A DNA stretch of 64,000 nucleotides from Flavobacteriales bacterium UBA6057 (GTDB taxonomy: Bacteria > Bacteroidota > Bacteroidia > Flavobacteriales_G > Salibacteraceae): assembly GCA_002428995.1 (NCBI GenBank), contig DIYJ01000003.1, forward strand, positions 267,274 to 331,273, written 5' to 3'. Made by a program: the position numbers and the translations under genes. Shown piece after piece: positions 1 through 8,391 of this stretch; the first letter of the stretch is position 1, and every line of letters begins with the position of its first letter. The notes below the pieces were generated by a model that saw only the letters and a program-made list of their open reading frames with translations, did no database searches and was not told the DNA's origin.

Positions 1-2031
1 CTTCAAAAGGAAAAGCAGAACCTGCAAAGCGCTCAGGCAAAGTCGTTCCAATGGATCAAAACGCCCAAGGTGGAAGCCGTTGAGCACTCTGACCTGCTGC
101 TTACGGAGAATGTAAACTCAAAAGGCTCTAAGCGCAGCGGTCTCTTCACCACGCTTCATGCGCATGCCACGGCAGAATTCTTTGAGCAGAGCCGCTGCCT
201 GATGCTCCTCGAAAACAGCCCCTTCTGGGAACATGCCAAAAACAACCTGTGGAAGGCCAAGCAAGTGACAAATCCAGCGCTGAGAGCGCTCGTGCCTACA
301 CTCGAAAAAGTGATGGCTCAGGTGAGCGAGGGGCAATTTGTGAGCAATACCATGGCCCACGGAGATTTCACACCCTGGAACATGTTTGTGGATCAAGACA
401 AGTTGGCGGTATACGATTGGGAGCTTTCCCGTCCGTTGGCGCCTGCTTTCTACGATGTCTTCCACTTCCATTACCAGCAGGGAATCCTGGTGGATCGCAT
501 CGATCTTGCCACCATCAAAAACAGAATTCAGGAGGCCTTCCAGCAAACCGCTCTGGCGCGCCTGGTAGAGGTTCACGGCATTGACCTTGCGGATTATCAT
601 CGCTTCTACCTTGCCAGTACAGCAGCCTACTTCATCAACGTGTATGATGGACAGGAGCTGACCGTGCAAAACGAGTGGCAGCTCGCCACCTGGAAAGAAG
701 CCATGGAAGCAGAATTAACAGCTCACAAGGTTGTTGCTACAGACTGCAGAAAGCAATTCATCACTGAGCTTAATGCGCAATTGGCGGATATTCCACACGC
801 CTTCCTCAAGTTTGATTTTGCGTCCATTGATCTCATTCCCGAGAGCTCTGACCTTGACATTGCCATTGACCACAAGGGATTGAATCAGATCCTGGAATAC
901 TGTGAGCAGCATCCTCTTGTCAATCGAGTGAAGCGACACCGAAAGAGCTTCATGAATGTGCTCGAGCTCTACTTCACCGATGGAAGTTTCCTGAGCATTG
1001 ATCTGATTCACAAGATGATGAGGAAACACCTCATGATGTTGAACATGGAGGTGCTGTTGGCCGGAGCCAGCCGTTTGGAATCAGGGGTGTATACGCCAAC
1101 CCTGAAGCACGACCTTGCTTATGCACTTGCCTTCTACGCATTGAACGGAACCAGCGTTCCCGTGCGCTACTATGGGCATTTCAAGACGCATGACGCAGCT
1201 GAATCTGCGGAGACGTTAGACTTTATCAATAAGAGCTTCGGAACATCCTTCGAGCGCATGGAAGAAGTGTTTACCAAGGGCTTGGAAGCCATTCCACATG
1301 TGAAGCGAAGCCTGAGCAAACAGCCCTATATGGCACAACTGAAAGGCGCAGCAAATTACCTGCTCGACACTGCCCGAAGCTTCTTTGGAAACAAAGGTTT
1401 CATTGTCACCTTCAGTGGGGTGGATGGCGTAGGTAAGTCTACCGTAATCCAGGAAGTGAAAACCAAGATTGAGGACAAGTATCGCAGAGAAGTGGTACTG
1501 CTGCGTCACCGTCCCGGTGTGCTGCCTATTCTGAGCGCCATTCGTCACGGCCGCGCCAAGGCAGAAGAGATTGCCGGAACCACGCTTCCACGAAAGGGCG
1601 GAAACCGAAGCCTGCTTTCTTCCATCCTCCGCTTTGGATACTACTACACAGACTACTTGATTGGTCAGGTTTACGTGAACCTTCGCTACGTTTCCCGGGG
1701 CAAGATTGTGCTCTATGATCGCTACTACTTCGACTTCATCAACGATGCTCAGCGCAGCAACATCCGCCTGAATCCAGGCATCGCAAAAGCGTTGTACCGA
1801 TGGGTGACGAAGCCTCGACTGAACATCTTCCTATACGCGGATGCACAAACCATCCGCAGAAGAAAGCAGGAGCTGGAAACAGCTGACATCATCAGCATGA
1901 GCAGCGGTTACCGCTCGCTGTTCAACGACCTGGACAGCCAGTCGAAGCACAGCCGCTACCGAGCCATTGAGAACGTGAAGCTCGAAGCTACCGTGAATGC
2001 CATCCTGCTTGAATTACAAGACGTTGCGTAA
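1..2031 (+). CDS. Kinase-like / nucleotidyltransferase-like / thymidylate kinase-like fusion protein (5' partial)
   Basis: The frame is open from base 1, so the gene starts left of the window; the GTG at 70 is only the first start codon visible. Three blocks can be seen. Codons at 358-381 read HGDFTPWN, followed by VYDWE, the catalytic and metal-binding motifs of aminoglycoside/choline phosphotransferase-like kinases. Around 844-867 there is SDLDIAI, resembling the acidic motif of nucleotidyltransferases. From about 1399 to the end lies a P-loop domain with GVDGVGKST (1417-1443) and a DRYYFD motif (from 1717), as in thymidylate kinases. The next genes make surface polysaccharide, so phosphorylation or activation of a sugar, alditol or choline-type substituent is a plausible role, but the substrate is unknown. 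The stop is 22 nt before the next start. The domain calls are fairly sure, the function is not. Confidence 0.75.
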   Translation, partial: LQKEKQNLQSAQAKSFQWIKTPKVEAVEHSDLLLTENVNSKGSKRSGLFTTLHAHATAEFFEQSRCLMLLENSPFWEHAKNNLWKAKQVTNPALRALVPTLEKVMAQVSEGQFVSNTMAHGDFTPWNMFVDQDKLAVYDWELSRPLAPAFYDVFHFHYQQGILVDRIDLATIKNRIQEAFQQTALARLVEVHGIDLADYHRFYLASTAAYFINVYDGQELTVQNEWQLATWKEAMEAELTAHKVVATDCRKQFITELNAQLADIPHAFLKFDFASIDLIPESSDLDIAIDHKGLNQILEYCEQHPLVNRVKRHRKSFMNVLELYFTDGSFLSIDLIHKMMRKHLMMLNMEVLLAGASRLESGVYTPTLKHDLAYALAFYALNGTSVPVRYYGHFKTHDAAESAETLDFINKSFGTSFERMEEVFTKGLEAIPHVKRSLSKQPYMAQLKGAANYLLDTARSFFGNKGFIVTFSGVDGVGKSTVIQEVKTKIEDKYRREVVLLRHRPGVLPILSAIRHGRAKAEEIAGTTLPRKGGNRSLLSSILRFGYYYTDYLIGQVYVNLRYVSRGKIVLYDRYYFDFINDAQRSNIRLNPGIAKALYRWVTKPRLNIFLYADAQTIRRRKQELETADIISMSSGYRSLFNDLDSQSKHSRYRAIENVKLEATVNAILLELQDVA

Positions 2032-2053
2032 GCACAACTCAAAGAAACCCGAC

Positions 2054-4414
2054 ATGAAAAAGACCATCCTCATATCCGCGTATGCCGTGAATCCCTTCAA
2101 GGGATCTGAAGACGGCACGGGCTGGAATATCAGCCGCGAAATGGCAAAGGAGCATGATGTGATTGTTGTGACCCGGAAGAACAACGTACCGCACATTGAG
2201 CGCTACCTCAACGAGCAGGACGATCCCATCCATCAAAACATGGAGTTCATAGGGTATGACCTTCCGCAGTGGACGCTCTGGCTCAAAAAGCGATTGGGCG
2301 AGCGCGGCTATGTGCTCTACTACTATTTCTGGCAGCTCTTCCTTCCGCTGTTTGTGAAGCGAATGAAGCTGGAGTTTGACATTGCACACGCCCTTAATTT
2401 CCACAGCGATAGTGTTCCGACCTTCCTGTGGATGCTGGGCAAGCCCACTTATTGGGGGCCTGTTGGACATCATCCCGCAGTGCCCAAAGACTTTATCCTG
2501 CCTATCTACGGTCGCAGCGCCTATTTGCGGGATCAGCTTTATTTCTCCGTGAAATGGGCGCTGCGCAACCTGGATCCCTTCTTTCACCTTGCAGTGAAAA
2601 AGGTCGAGAAGATCTTTGTGATCAACAGCAGCGTGGCGAGCGTGATGGGTGCCCCGGATTCCAAGGTAGTCATCGTTCCAGCCGTTGCTACTGACAAGGC
2701 ACCTGCAAAAGTCAGCAGATCGGACAAGCACTTCAAAGTGCTTTCAGTTGGTCGCTTCCATTACATGAAGGGATTTGACATCGCCATCCGATCGTTTAAA
2801 GCATTTTACGAACAACTAAGCAGTGACCAACAAGCGTCCACCGAGCTGATCCTGGTTGGAAAGGGAGAAGAGCGACAGCGACTCACCGCACTCATTGCCT
2901 CTTTAGGCATGGGCGAACGCGTCCGCATTGTGGATTGGGTAGACAAGTCTGAAATGGCCGAATTGTATGGAGCGGCCAGCGCTTTTCTATTTCCTTCACA
3001 CGAAGGTGCAGGGATGGTGATTCCGGAAGCGATGAGCTACGGATTGCCGGTGCTCACCTTCGACAATGTCGGACCCGGTGAGTTGGCTGGAAGCGCAGGA
3101 GTGAAGACAGGCTATGGAAGTTACGATCGCTCGGTGGATGGCTTCGCGGAATCCCTGCTCCGGTTGCACAACGACCGTGGATTTTGGCAGACGTGTTCGG
3201 ATGCCAGCTATGCCCGCTATGCCGAGCACTTCACCTGGGAGGCAAAAGGCAACGTGATACGCGAGAACATGCGTGCGACCAAGACCATGGCCGTTTTCCA
3301 TCCATCGTCAGAATTGTATGGAGCTGATCGCATTTTGGTAAATGCGCTCAAGGCCATGCCCGAGGCTGTTCGCAAGGTGGTGTACCTGCGCGCTGAAGGA
3401 CCCTTGACGGAGTTGCTTCAATCTTCGGTTTCAAACATTGAAGTGAAAGTGGTGCCGAGCATGCCCGTGATCTATCGGGGAATCTTTCACCCGATAGGTT
3501 TGGTTCGGTTTGGATGGAATTGGTTGCGTTTCGCCCGTTTTCTACGCAAAGAGCATCGCGCAAACCACTACCATTCCGCCTATGTCAATACGCTGAGCTG
3601 CACCTTCCTTTTACCCGCCTTGCGCATGTTTGGCATCCAGAGCTTTGTACATGTGCACGAGATCATTGAGTCTCCGCGTATGATTGGTTTGGTCACCGCG
3701 CATCTGTGTCGACTGTATGCTCGCCAGATCATCTGCGTATCCGATGCGGTGCGCAAAAACATGCTGAACTATGCGCCTTCCGCTGCCGCGAATATGACCG
3801 TGCTACACAATGGTATTGATGCGGTGAAGGTGCCTTTGAAGTCTTTGAATGGTACGCTCCGGTTCTACCTCTTTGGCCGAATCATGCCAAAGAAGGGCCA
3901 GTGGTATTTGCTCGAAGCGCTGAAACTGTTGCCCAGAGAGGAACTGACCGGAAGCCGTTTTACGCTGATGGGTGGACCGGTTCCCGGGCAGGAATATCGA
4001 TTGGAGGAGTTGAAGCAAGCCATTCAGGATGCTCAGTTGGAAGACATCATTGAGTTGAAAGGATTCGCCAACAACATCAGTGATGCGATGAGCGAAGCGG
4101 ATGTGTGTCTGGTGCCTTCTATGATGAAAGATCCTTTTCCGACTACGGTGCTCGAAGCCATGAGCGCTGGCAAGCCGGTGATTGCCACCAATCATGGTGG
4201 TGCGGTAGAAGCGATCAACGGAAGTGGGGCAGGGGAGCTGGTAGATCCAGGTAAACCTCGTCAGCTGGCCGAGTCTATTTTGCGCATCCTCAGCAACAGG
4301 GAGCAGATTCCAACCATGGGGCAGAACGCGAAGAAGCGCTACACTTCCGCCTTTACTATGCAGCATTTCTCTGAGCGCTGGAACAGCGTGCTGTCAGAGT
4401 CGGCCTTTGTGTAA
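2054..4414 (+). CDS. Double GT4-family glycosyltransferase (two GT-B units fused)
   Basis: I chose the ATG at 2054 (MKKTILISAYAVNP) because glycosyltransferase homology starts there; an in-frame ATG at 1997 would overlap the upstream gene. The 786-aa protein holds two complete GT-B/GT4 units. The first (to about 3260) has VGRFHYMKGFD, the nucleotide-binding stretch LVGKGEE, and the EGAGMVIPE motif of the retaining E-x7-E type. The second (about 3280-4414) has NGID, FGRIMPKKG and DPFPTTVLE. GT4 enzymes transfer a sugar from a nucleotide donor, so two units suggest successive additions by one polypeptide on the cytoplasmic face during polysaccharide or O-antigen building. No membrane segment is evident. 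It probably shares a transcript with the upstream fusion gene. Its stop lies 3 nt from the stop of the convergent helicase. Donor and acceptor sugars cannot be read from the sequence. Confidence 0.85.
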   Translation: MKKTILISAYAVNPFKGSEDGTGWNISREMAKEHDVIVVTRKNNVPHIERYLNEQDDPIHQNMEFIGYDLPQWTLWLKKRLGERGYVLYYYFWQLFLPLFVKRMKLEFDIAHALNFHSDSVPTFLWMLGKPTYWGPVGHHPAVPKDFILPIYGRSAYLRDQLYFSVKWALRNLDPFFHLAVKKVEKIFVINSSVASVMGAPDSKVVIVPAVATDKAPAKVSRSDKHFKVLSVGRFHYMKGFDIAIRSFKAFYEQLSSDQQASTELILVGKGEERQRLTALIASLGMGERVRIVDWVDKSEMAELYGAASAFLFPSHEGAGMVIPEAMSYGLPVLTFDNVGPGELAGSAGVKTGYGSYDRSVDGFAESLLRLHNDRGFWQTCSDASYARYAEHFTWEAKGNVIRENMRATKTMAVFHPSSELYGADRILVNALKAMPEAVRKVVYLRAEGPLTELLQSSVSNIEVKVVPSMPVIYRGIFHPIGLVRFGWNWLRFARFLRKEHRANHYHSAYVNTLSCTFLLPALRMFGIQSFVHVHEIIESPRMIGLVTAHLCRLYARQIICVSDAVRKNMLNYAPSAAANMTVLHNGIDAVKVPLKSLNGTLRFYLFGRIMPKKGQWYLLEALKLLPREELTGSRFTLMGGPVPGQEYRLEELKQAIQDAQLEDIIELKGFANNISDAMSEADVCLVPSMMKDPFPTTVLEAMSAGKPVIATNHGGAVEAINGSGAGELVDPGKPRQLAESILRILSNREQIPTMGQNAKKRYTSAFTMQHFSERWNSVLSESAFV

Positions 4415-4417
4415 TGC

Positions 4418-5689
4418 CTACCTGCGGCCGTTGCGCTTCGGACCCCGGGAGCCACTAGTGGATTGGCGCTTCTTCCGGTTCGCGAAAAACTCCTGACGCT
4501 TGCGCTGCTTTTCCTTCTCGTCCTCCTTCTTTTCCTTGGCCGTCATCGGGCGGTCCGTTTGAGGAAAGGGATTCTCCTCCATTACCTGCAGGCGCTGCTT
4601 GATCAGTCGCTCAATGTCCTTCACATAAGCATTCTCTTCCGGCTCGCAGATGGAGATGGCCACACCTTCTTCGCCTGCCCGTCCAGAGCGACCAATGCGA
4701 TGCACATAGGTTTCTGCCACGTTCGGGATGTCATAGTTGATCACATAGCGTAGCTTGTCGATGTCAATGCCTCGCGCTGCAATGTCCGTAGCCACCAGAA
4801 TGCGCAGCTCACGAGACTTAAATAGATTCAGCGCCTTTTGCCGTTGCGTTTGTGATTTATTGCCGTGGATAGCGGCAGCCTTCACCTTGCTCTTTTGCAA
4901 GTCTCTGACAATCTTGTCTGCTCCGTGCTTTGTTCGGGCAAAGAGCAGCACCTGGTCCATGTCCTCGTCCGTCAGAATGTGCTTCAGCAGCTCGCGCTTC
5001 TTTGCTTTGTTGGTGTAGTAAATGTATTGCTGAACCGTCTCGGCAGCGGAAGAAACTGGAGTTACTTCCACCTTTTTAGGATCGGTCAGAATCGTTGCCG
5101 AAAGAGCCACGATGTTTTTTGGCATGGTAGCCGAGAAGAACAGTGATTGACGCTTCGAAGGCAGGCTCGCGATGATCTTTTTGATATCGTGGATGAAGCC
5201 CATGTCCAGCATGCGATCTGCTTCATCAAGCACAAAGTATTTGATGTCACGCAGATGTACGAAACCCTGGTTCATCAGATCCAGGAGTCTTCCCGGAGTA
5301 GCAACCAACACATCAACCCCTCTTTTCAGGGCATCTGTCTGTGGCTTTTGGCCTACACCACCAAAGATCACCGTGTTTCGAAGGTCTGTATGCTTGCCAT
5401 AGGTGGTGAAGCTTTCACCAATCTGGAGCGCCAGTTCCCGTGTTGGGGTGATTACCAGTGCTTTGACTTTTCGCTTCTGTTGTTGGGCTCTATCAGCCGC
5501 CAAATGCTGAATGATGGGAATGGCAAAGGCAGCCGTTTTACCGGTGCCCGTTTGAGCGCTGGCTAGAATATCGTGGCGCTTGAGTGCGAGTGGAATCGCT
5601 TGTTGTTGAATGGAGGTGGGGCGTTCGTAGTTTTCTTCTTTGAGTGCTTTAAGCACAGGGGGAATGAGATCGAGGTCTTCGAATTGCAT
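4418..5689 (-). CDS. rhlE: DEAD-box RNA helicase, RhlE type
   Basis: An ATP-dependent RNA helicase of 423 aa with the full set of DEAD-box motifs in order: the Q-motif (PTSIQQQAIP), Walker A AQTGTGKTAAF, PTRELALQ, DEADRMLDMGF, SAT, and the helicase-C motifs ARGIDI and HRIGRSGRAG. The tail (about the last 50 residues) is lysine/arginine-rich, as in RhlE proteins, and probably gives nonspecific RNA contacts. RhlE proteins act in ribosome assembly and RNA turnover, often in the cold. It is transcribed against the polysaccharide genes, and its position between two glycosyltransferases appears incidental. Family assignment is firm; choosing RhlE over other DEAD paralogues rests on length and the short basic tail. 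Confidence 0.93.
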   Translation of the reverse strand: MQFEDLDLIPPVLKALKEENYERPTSIQQQAIPLALKRHDILASAQTGTGKTAAFAIPIIQHLAADRAQQQKRKVKALVITPTRELALQIGESFTTYGKHTDLRNTVIFGGVGQKPQTDALKRGVDVLVATPGRLLDLMNQGFVHLRDIKYFVLDEADRMLDMGFIHDIKKIIASLPSKRQSLFFSATMPKNIVALSATILTDPKKVEVTPVSSAAETVQQYIYYTNKAKKRELLKHILTDEDMDQVLLFARTKHGADKIVRDLQKSKVKAAAIHGNKSQTQRQKALNLFKSRELRILVATDIAARGIDIDKLRYVINYDIPNVAETYVHRIGRSGRAGEEGVAISICEPEENAYVKDIERLIKQRLQVMEENPFPQTDRPMTAKEKKEDEKEKQRKRQEFFANRKKRQSTSGSRGPKRNGRR

Positions 5690-5989
5690 GCAAGTGTCTA
5701 TGTGAATGGAGAGAGGACTGAACAGGATCCGCGGTGGGATTTCTGAGTATAGGGTGCGAAGGTAGGAACTCTACAACAAGGAAGACGAATTGTCGAATTC
5801 ATGGCTGCCGCGCTTGAGTGGAGGCCACTTAAGGACTGAAACCTCTTTTCCAGATTTTGGAATATGCGTCTTCTTATTGGAGCGGGAAAGGATTGGTTGT
5901 TTGGTTTAACTGTTTGTTTTTTAGGGCTTTGTGTGGCTTTGTGCTTTGTGGTATACCGTTGGTTTCTACCGAAACAAAACACAAAAACC
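5690..5989. other. Divergent intergenic region between helicase and glycosyltransferase
   Basis: No convincing gene lies in these 300 bases. The frame of the downstream glycosyltransferase is open back to 5864, but that extension is a T/G-rich hydrophobic run with no family similarity. It holds several TTTG tracts and the weak promoter candidate listed separately. Confidence 0.5.
5928..5961 (+). promoter_or_regulatory. Possible Bacteroidota-type promoter for the DUF1972 glycosyltransferase
   Basis: TTTG at 5928-5931, a 22-nt spacer and TACCGTTG at 5954-5961. This is one base off the TAnnTTTG -7 box of Bacteroidota promoters, with a slightly long spacer. It would give a 5' leader of roughly 20 nt before the ATG at 5990. 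Weak on its own. Confidence 0.25.
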
Positions 5990-7201
5990 ATGAACAGTAA
6001 ACCCAAAGTCGCGATCATCGGCACAGTCGGCATCCCAGCATGCTACGGAGGATTTGAGACCCTGGCGGAACACTTGGTGGAGCACGCAGCCCAAACCAAT
6101 GACATGACGGTTTATTGCTCGGGTAAGAAATACGCAAAGTCAGAGCGAAAGCCATCCTACAAGGGTGCCCGACTGAAGTACTTGCCTTTTGACGCCAACG
6201 GTATCCAAAGTATAATTTATGACAGCCTGTCCATCCTGCACGCGATGTTTCGTTCTGATGTGTTGCTCGTTTTAGGCGTGGCCGGTGCGTGGTTGTTTCC
6301 GTTTGTTCGACTATTCTCCAATGCCCGCATCGTAGTATCGATTGACGGTATCGAATGGAAAAGAGATAAGTGGAACCGACTGGCCAAGTGGTACCTGTGG
6401 TGGGCAGAAGGCATTGCAGTGAAATACTCACACATCGATATTTCTGACAACGAGAGCATTCAGGATTATACAGCAATGCGCTACGGAACGCTCAGCAACA
6501 TCATTGAATACGGAGCAGATCACACCATTGAGGTAAGTCCCAAGCCGGCCGATCTGCGCAAGTATCCCTTCATGCGCAAGAGCTATGCCTTCAAAGTGTG
6601 TCGAATTGAGCCTGAAAACAATGTGAGAACTGTGCTGGAGGCCTTTGCCGAGATGCCACGATACAACTTTGTGATGGTTGGCAACTGGAATAAGAGCCAG
6701 TATGGGATGGATCTTCGCCAAAGCTTTTCCGACTGTAAAAACCTCCACTTGTTGGATCCCATCTACGATCAGCGAGAGCTGGATTTGCTCCGGTCTAACG
6801 CTTTACTCTACATCCACGGACACAGTGCCGGTGGAACCAATCCATCGCTTGTTGAAGCCATGTACCTCGGGCTTCCGGTTATTGCCTATGGAGTCTCTTA
6901 CAATCGCACCACCACCGATCACAAAGCCTACTACTTTGAGAACAAGGAGGAGCTGAAGGTGATCGTGCAAAACACTACGGTGAAAATGCTCCGGGCACAG
7001 GGCGCTCTGATGAAACAAATCGCTCAAAGACGATACACCTGGAAAACCGTCAGCCAGAAATACGATTACCTGATTCGCAAAGCCCAGGAAATTCAAACAA
7101 AGCAGGCCGTCAGGCCAAAGGCTAAAACCATCGCTAGCCCGGAACTTCTGGAGTCTGAAATGGCTCATTTACAACATCAGGAACTCTTTTTTGAATCTTA
7201 A
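5990..7201 (+). CDS. Glycosyltransferase with DUF1972 N-terminus (rhamnosyltransferase-like)
   Basis: A 403-aa GT-B glycosyltransferase. The start at 5990 (MNSKPKVAIIGTVG) puts the conserved N-terminal strand at residue 7; the frame extends upstream to 5864 but only through unconserved hydrophobic sequence. The block GIPACYGGFETLAEHL is the signature of DUF1972 (N-terminal domain of rhamnosyltransferase-like enzymes). The C-terminal half has GHSAGGTNPSLVEAM, the donor-binding E-containing motif of GT4/GT1-like enzymes. It probably adds a deoxyhexose or similar sugar to a lipid-linked glycan in the cytoplasm. The next gene encodes a WecA-like initiating enzyme 46 nt downstream, consistent with one polysaccharide operon. 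Family assignment is strong; the sugar is unknown. Confidence 0.85.
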   Translation: MNSKPKVAIIGTVGIPACYGGFETLAEHLVEHAAQTNDMTVYCSGKKYAKSERKPSYKGARLKYLPFDANGIQSIIYDSLSILHAMFRSDVLLVLGVAGAWLFPFVRLFSNARIVVSIDGIEWKRDKWNRLAKWYLWWAEGIAVKYSHIDISDNESIQDYTAMRYGTLSNIIEYGADHTIEVSPKPADLRKYPFMRKSYAFKVCRIEPENNVRTVLEAFAEMPRYNFVMVGNWNKSQYGMDLRQSFSDCKNLHLLDPIYDQRELDLLRSNALLYIHGHSAGGTNPSLVEAMYLGLPVIAYGVSYNRTTTDHKAYYFENKEELKVIVQNTTVKMLRAQGALMKQIAQRRYTWKTVSQKYDYLIRKAQEIQTKQAVRPKAKTIASPELLESEMAHLQHQELFFES

Positions 7202-7247
7202 TCACCTCAGGTTACGTTACACACGAAGCCTATTGAACCTAAGTAAG

Positions 7248-8339
7248 ATGAACACACTCCTCACCCAAGCATTGACCATGACCGTGACCTCCTTTGTGGT
7301 AACGGCTCTCCTGATCCCTGTTCTCAGTCGCTACAGCCATCGTTTTGGGATGGTAGACTTGCCAAATGCGCGTAAGCTTCACGCTGCCGCCACTCCGCTT
7401 GTGGGTGGACTTGCCATCCTTCTCGGTTTTGGATCAGCATTGATTTTTACCCCACTTGCAGCACAGAGCGTTGGCTCTTTGCTCATTCCATTTCTGGCTG
7501 CTCTAGCGCTCTTCACCGTTGCTATCTGTGACGATCGCTGGGATTTGCCTGCGCGATGGAGGCTGTTGGTTCAGGTTCTGGCCGCTGGTTCAGTAGCTGC
7601 ATCAGGACTGCGTTTGGAATCCCTGCATGGGGTGTTTGGAATCACCGAGCTACCCATCGTTCTTCAATACTTCTTCACCGTCATTTTGGTTGTGGGCGTG
7701 ACAAACGCCTTCAACCTCATGGACGGGATGGATGGCCTTGCGGGTGGTCTTGCCTTTTCAAGCTTATTGATGCTTGGTGTTGTCTCTGTTGTGCAGGGGC
7801 AAATTGGTTGGACGCTTGTGTGCCTGGGACTGATTGGAGGGCTGATCGCTTTCTTGCGCAAAAACACCTACCCATCCACCATTTTCATGGGTGATGGAGG
7901 TTCCATGACTCTGGGCTTCATGATTGCCATCATCGGATTGAAACTTCTGCAGGGCGCACCGCTCCAATGGTTAGACACACCCACCAGCTTCATCCTGATT
8001 GCGGGTTCCATGCTTCTTCCTGTCATTGACGCGCTCAGAGTGTTTGTGCATCGCTACGCGCGAGGCGCTTCGGTTTTCACTCCAGATCGCACCCACCTGC
8101 ATCACCTCGTACTACTGCTAGGCTGGAATCCCGGCCTCGCTTCCCGCGTGATTCATGGTTTTAACCTTATCTCTATAGCGCTGGGATGCCTGCTCGTTCA
8201 GGTCGCAAATGTGACCGTTACACTGTTGGTGCTTGCTACGCTCCAGGTACTTTTTGCGAAAGCTTTGTGGCTTCACAAGGCCGTGGTCGATTGGCAGTCT
8301 AAAATCGATTACGTAGAAAATAACGTTTACAGGACATAG
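7248..8339 (+). CDS. WecA/MraY-type undecaprenyl-phosphate sugar-1-phosphate transferase
   Basis: A polytopic inner-membrane enzyme (363 aa, about 10-11 hydrophobic segments) that loads a sugar-1-phosphate (in WecA, GlcNAc-1-P) onto undecaprenyl phosphate to start a glycan chain. Visible hallmarks are DLPNARKLH near the N-terminus, FNLMDGMDGLAGG (the Mg/UDP-binding aspartates), FMGDGGSMTLGF, and DRTHLHH, the histidine motif of the WecA subgroup. I chose the ATG at 7248 rather than 7191 because the upstream codons are unrelated and overlap the previous gene. It is placed last in the polysaccharide group, downstream of three glycosyltransferase units that could extend the lipid-linked sugar. 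MraY itself is unlikely because no peptidoglycan genes are near. Confidence 0.88.
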   Translation: MNTLLTQALTMTVTSFVVTALLIPVLSRYSHRFGMVDLPNARKLHAAATPLVGGLAILLGFGSALIFTPLAAQSVGSLLIPFLAALALFTVAICDDRWDLPARWRLLVQVLAAGSVAASGLRLESLHGVFGITELPIVLQYFFTVILVVGVTNAFNLMDGMDGLAGGLAFSSLLMLGVVSVVQGQIGWTLVCLGLIGGLIAFLRKNTYPSTIFMGDGGSMTLGFMIAIIGLKLLQGAPLQWLDTPTSFILIAGSMLLPVIDALRVFVHRYARGASVFTPDRTHLHHLVLLLGWNPGLASRVIHGFNLISIALGCLLVQVANVTVTLLVLATLQVLFAKALWLHKAVVDWQSKIDYVENNVYRT

Positions 8340-8350
8340 AATTCAGATTT

Positions 8351-8367
8351 TTTCCGATATTCGGAAA
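8351..8367. promoter_or_regulatory. Inverted repeat before the sigma-54 regulator gene
   Basis: TTTCCGA at 8351-8357 and TCGGAAA at 8361-8367 form a perfect 7-bp inverted repeat with a 3-nt centre, 24 nt before the response-regulator ATG and 11 nt after the wecA-like stop. It could be an operator bound by a regulator or a short RNA hairpin; the sequence does not decide. Confidence 0.4.
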
Positions 8368-8391
8368 TTATCCTGAAATTGGAACCTACCC

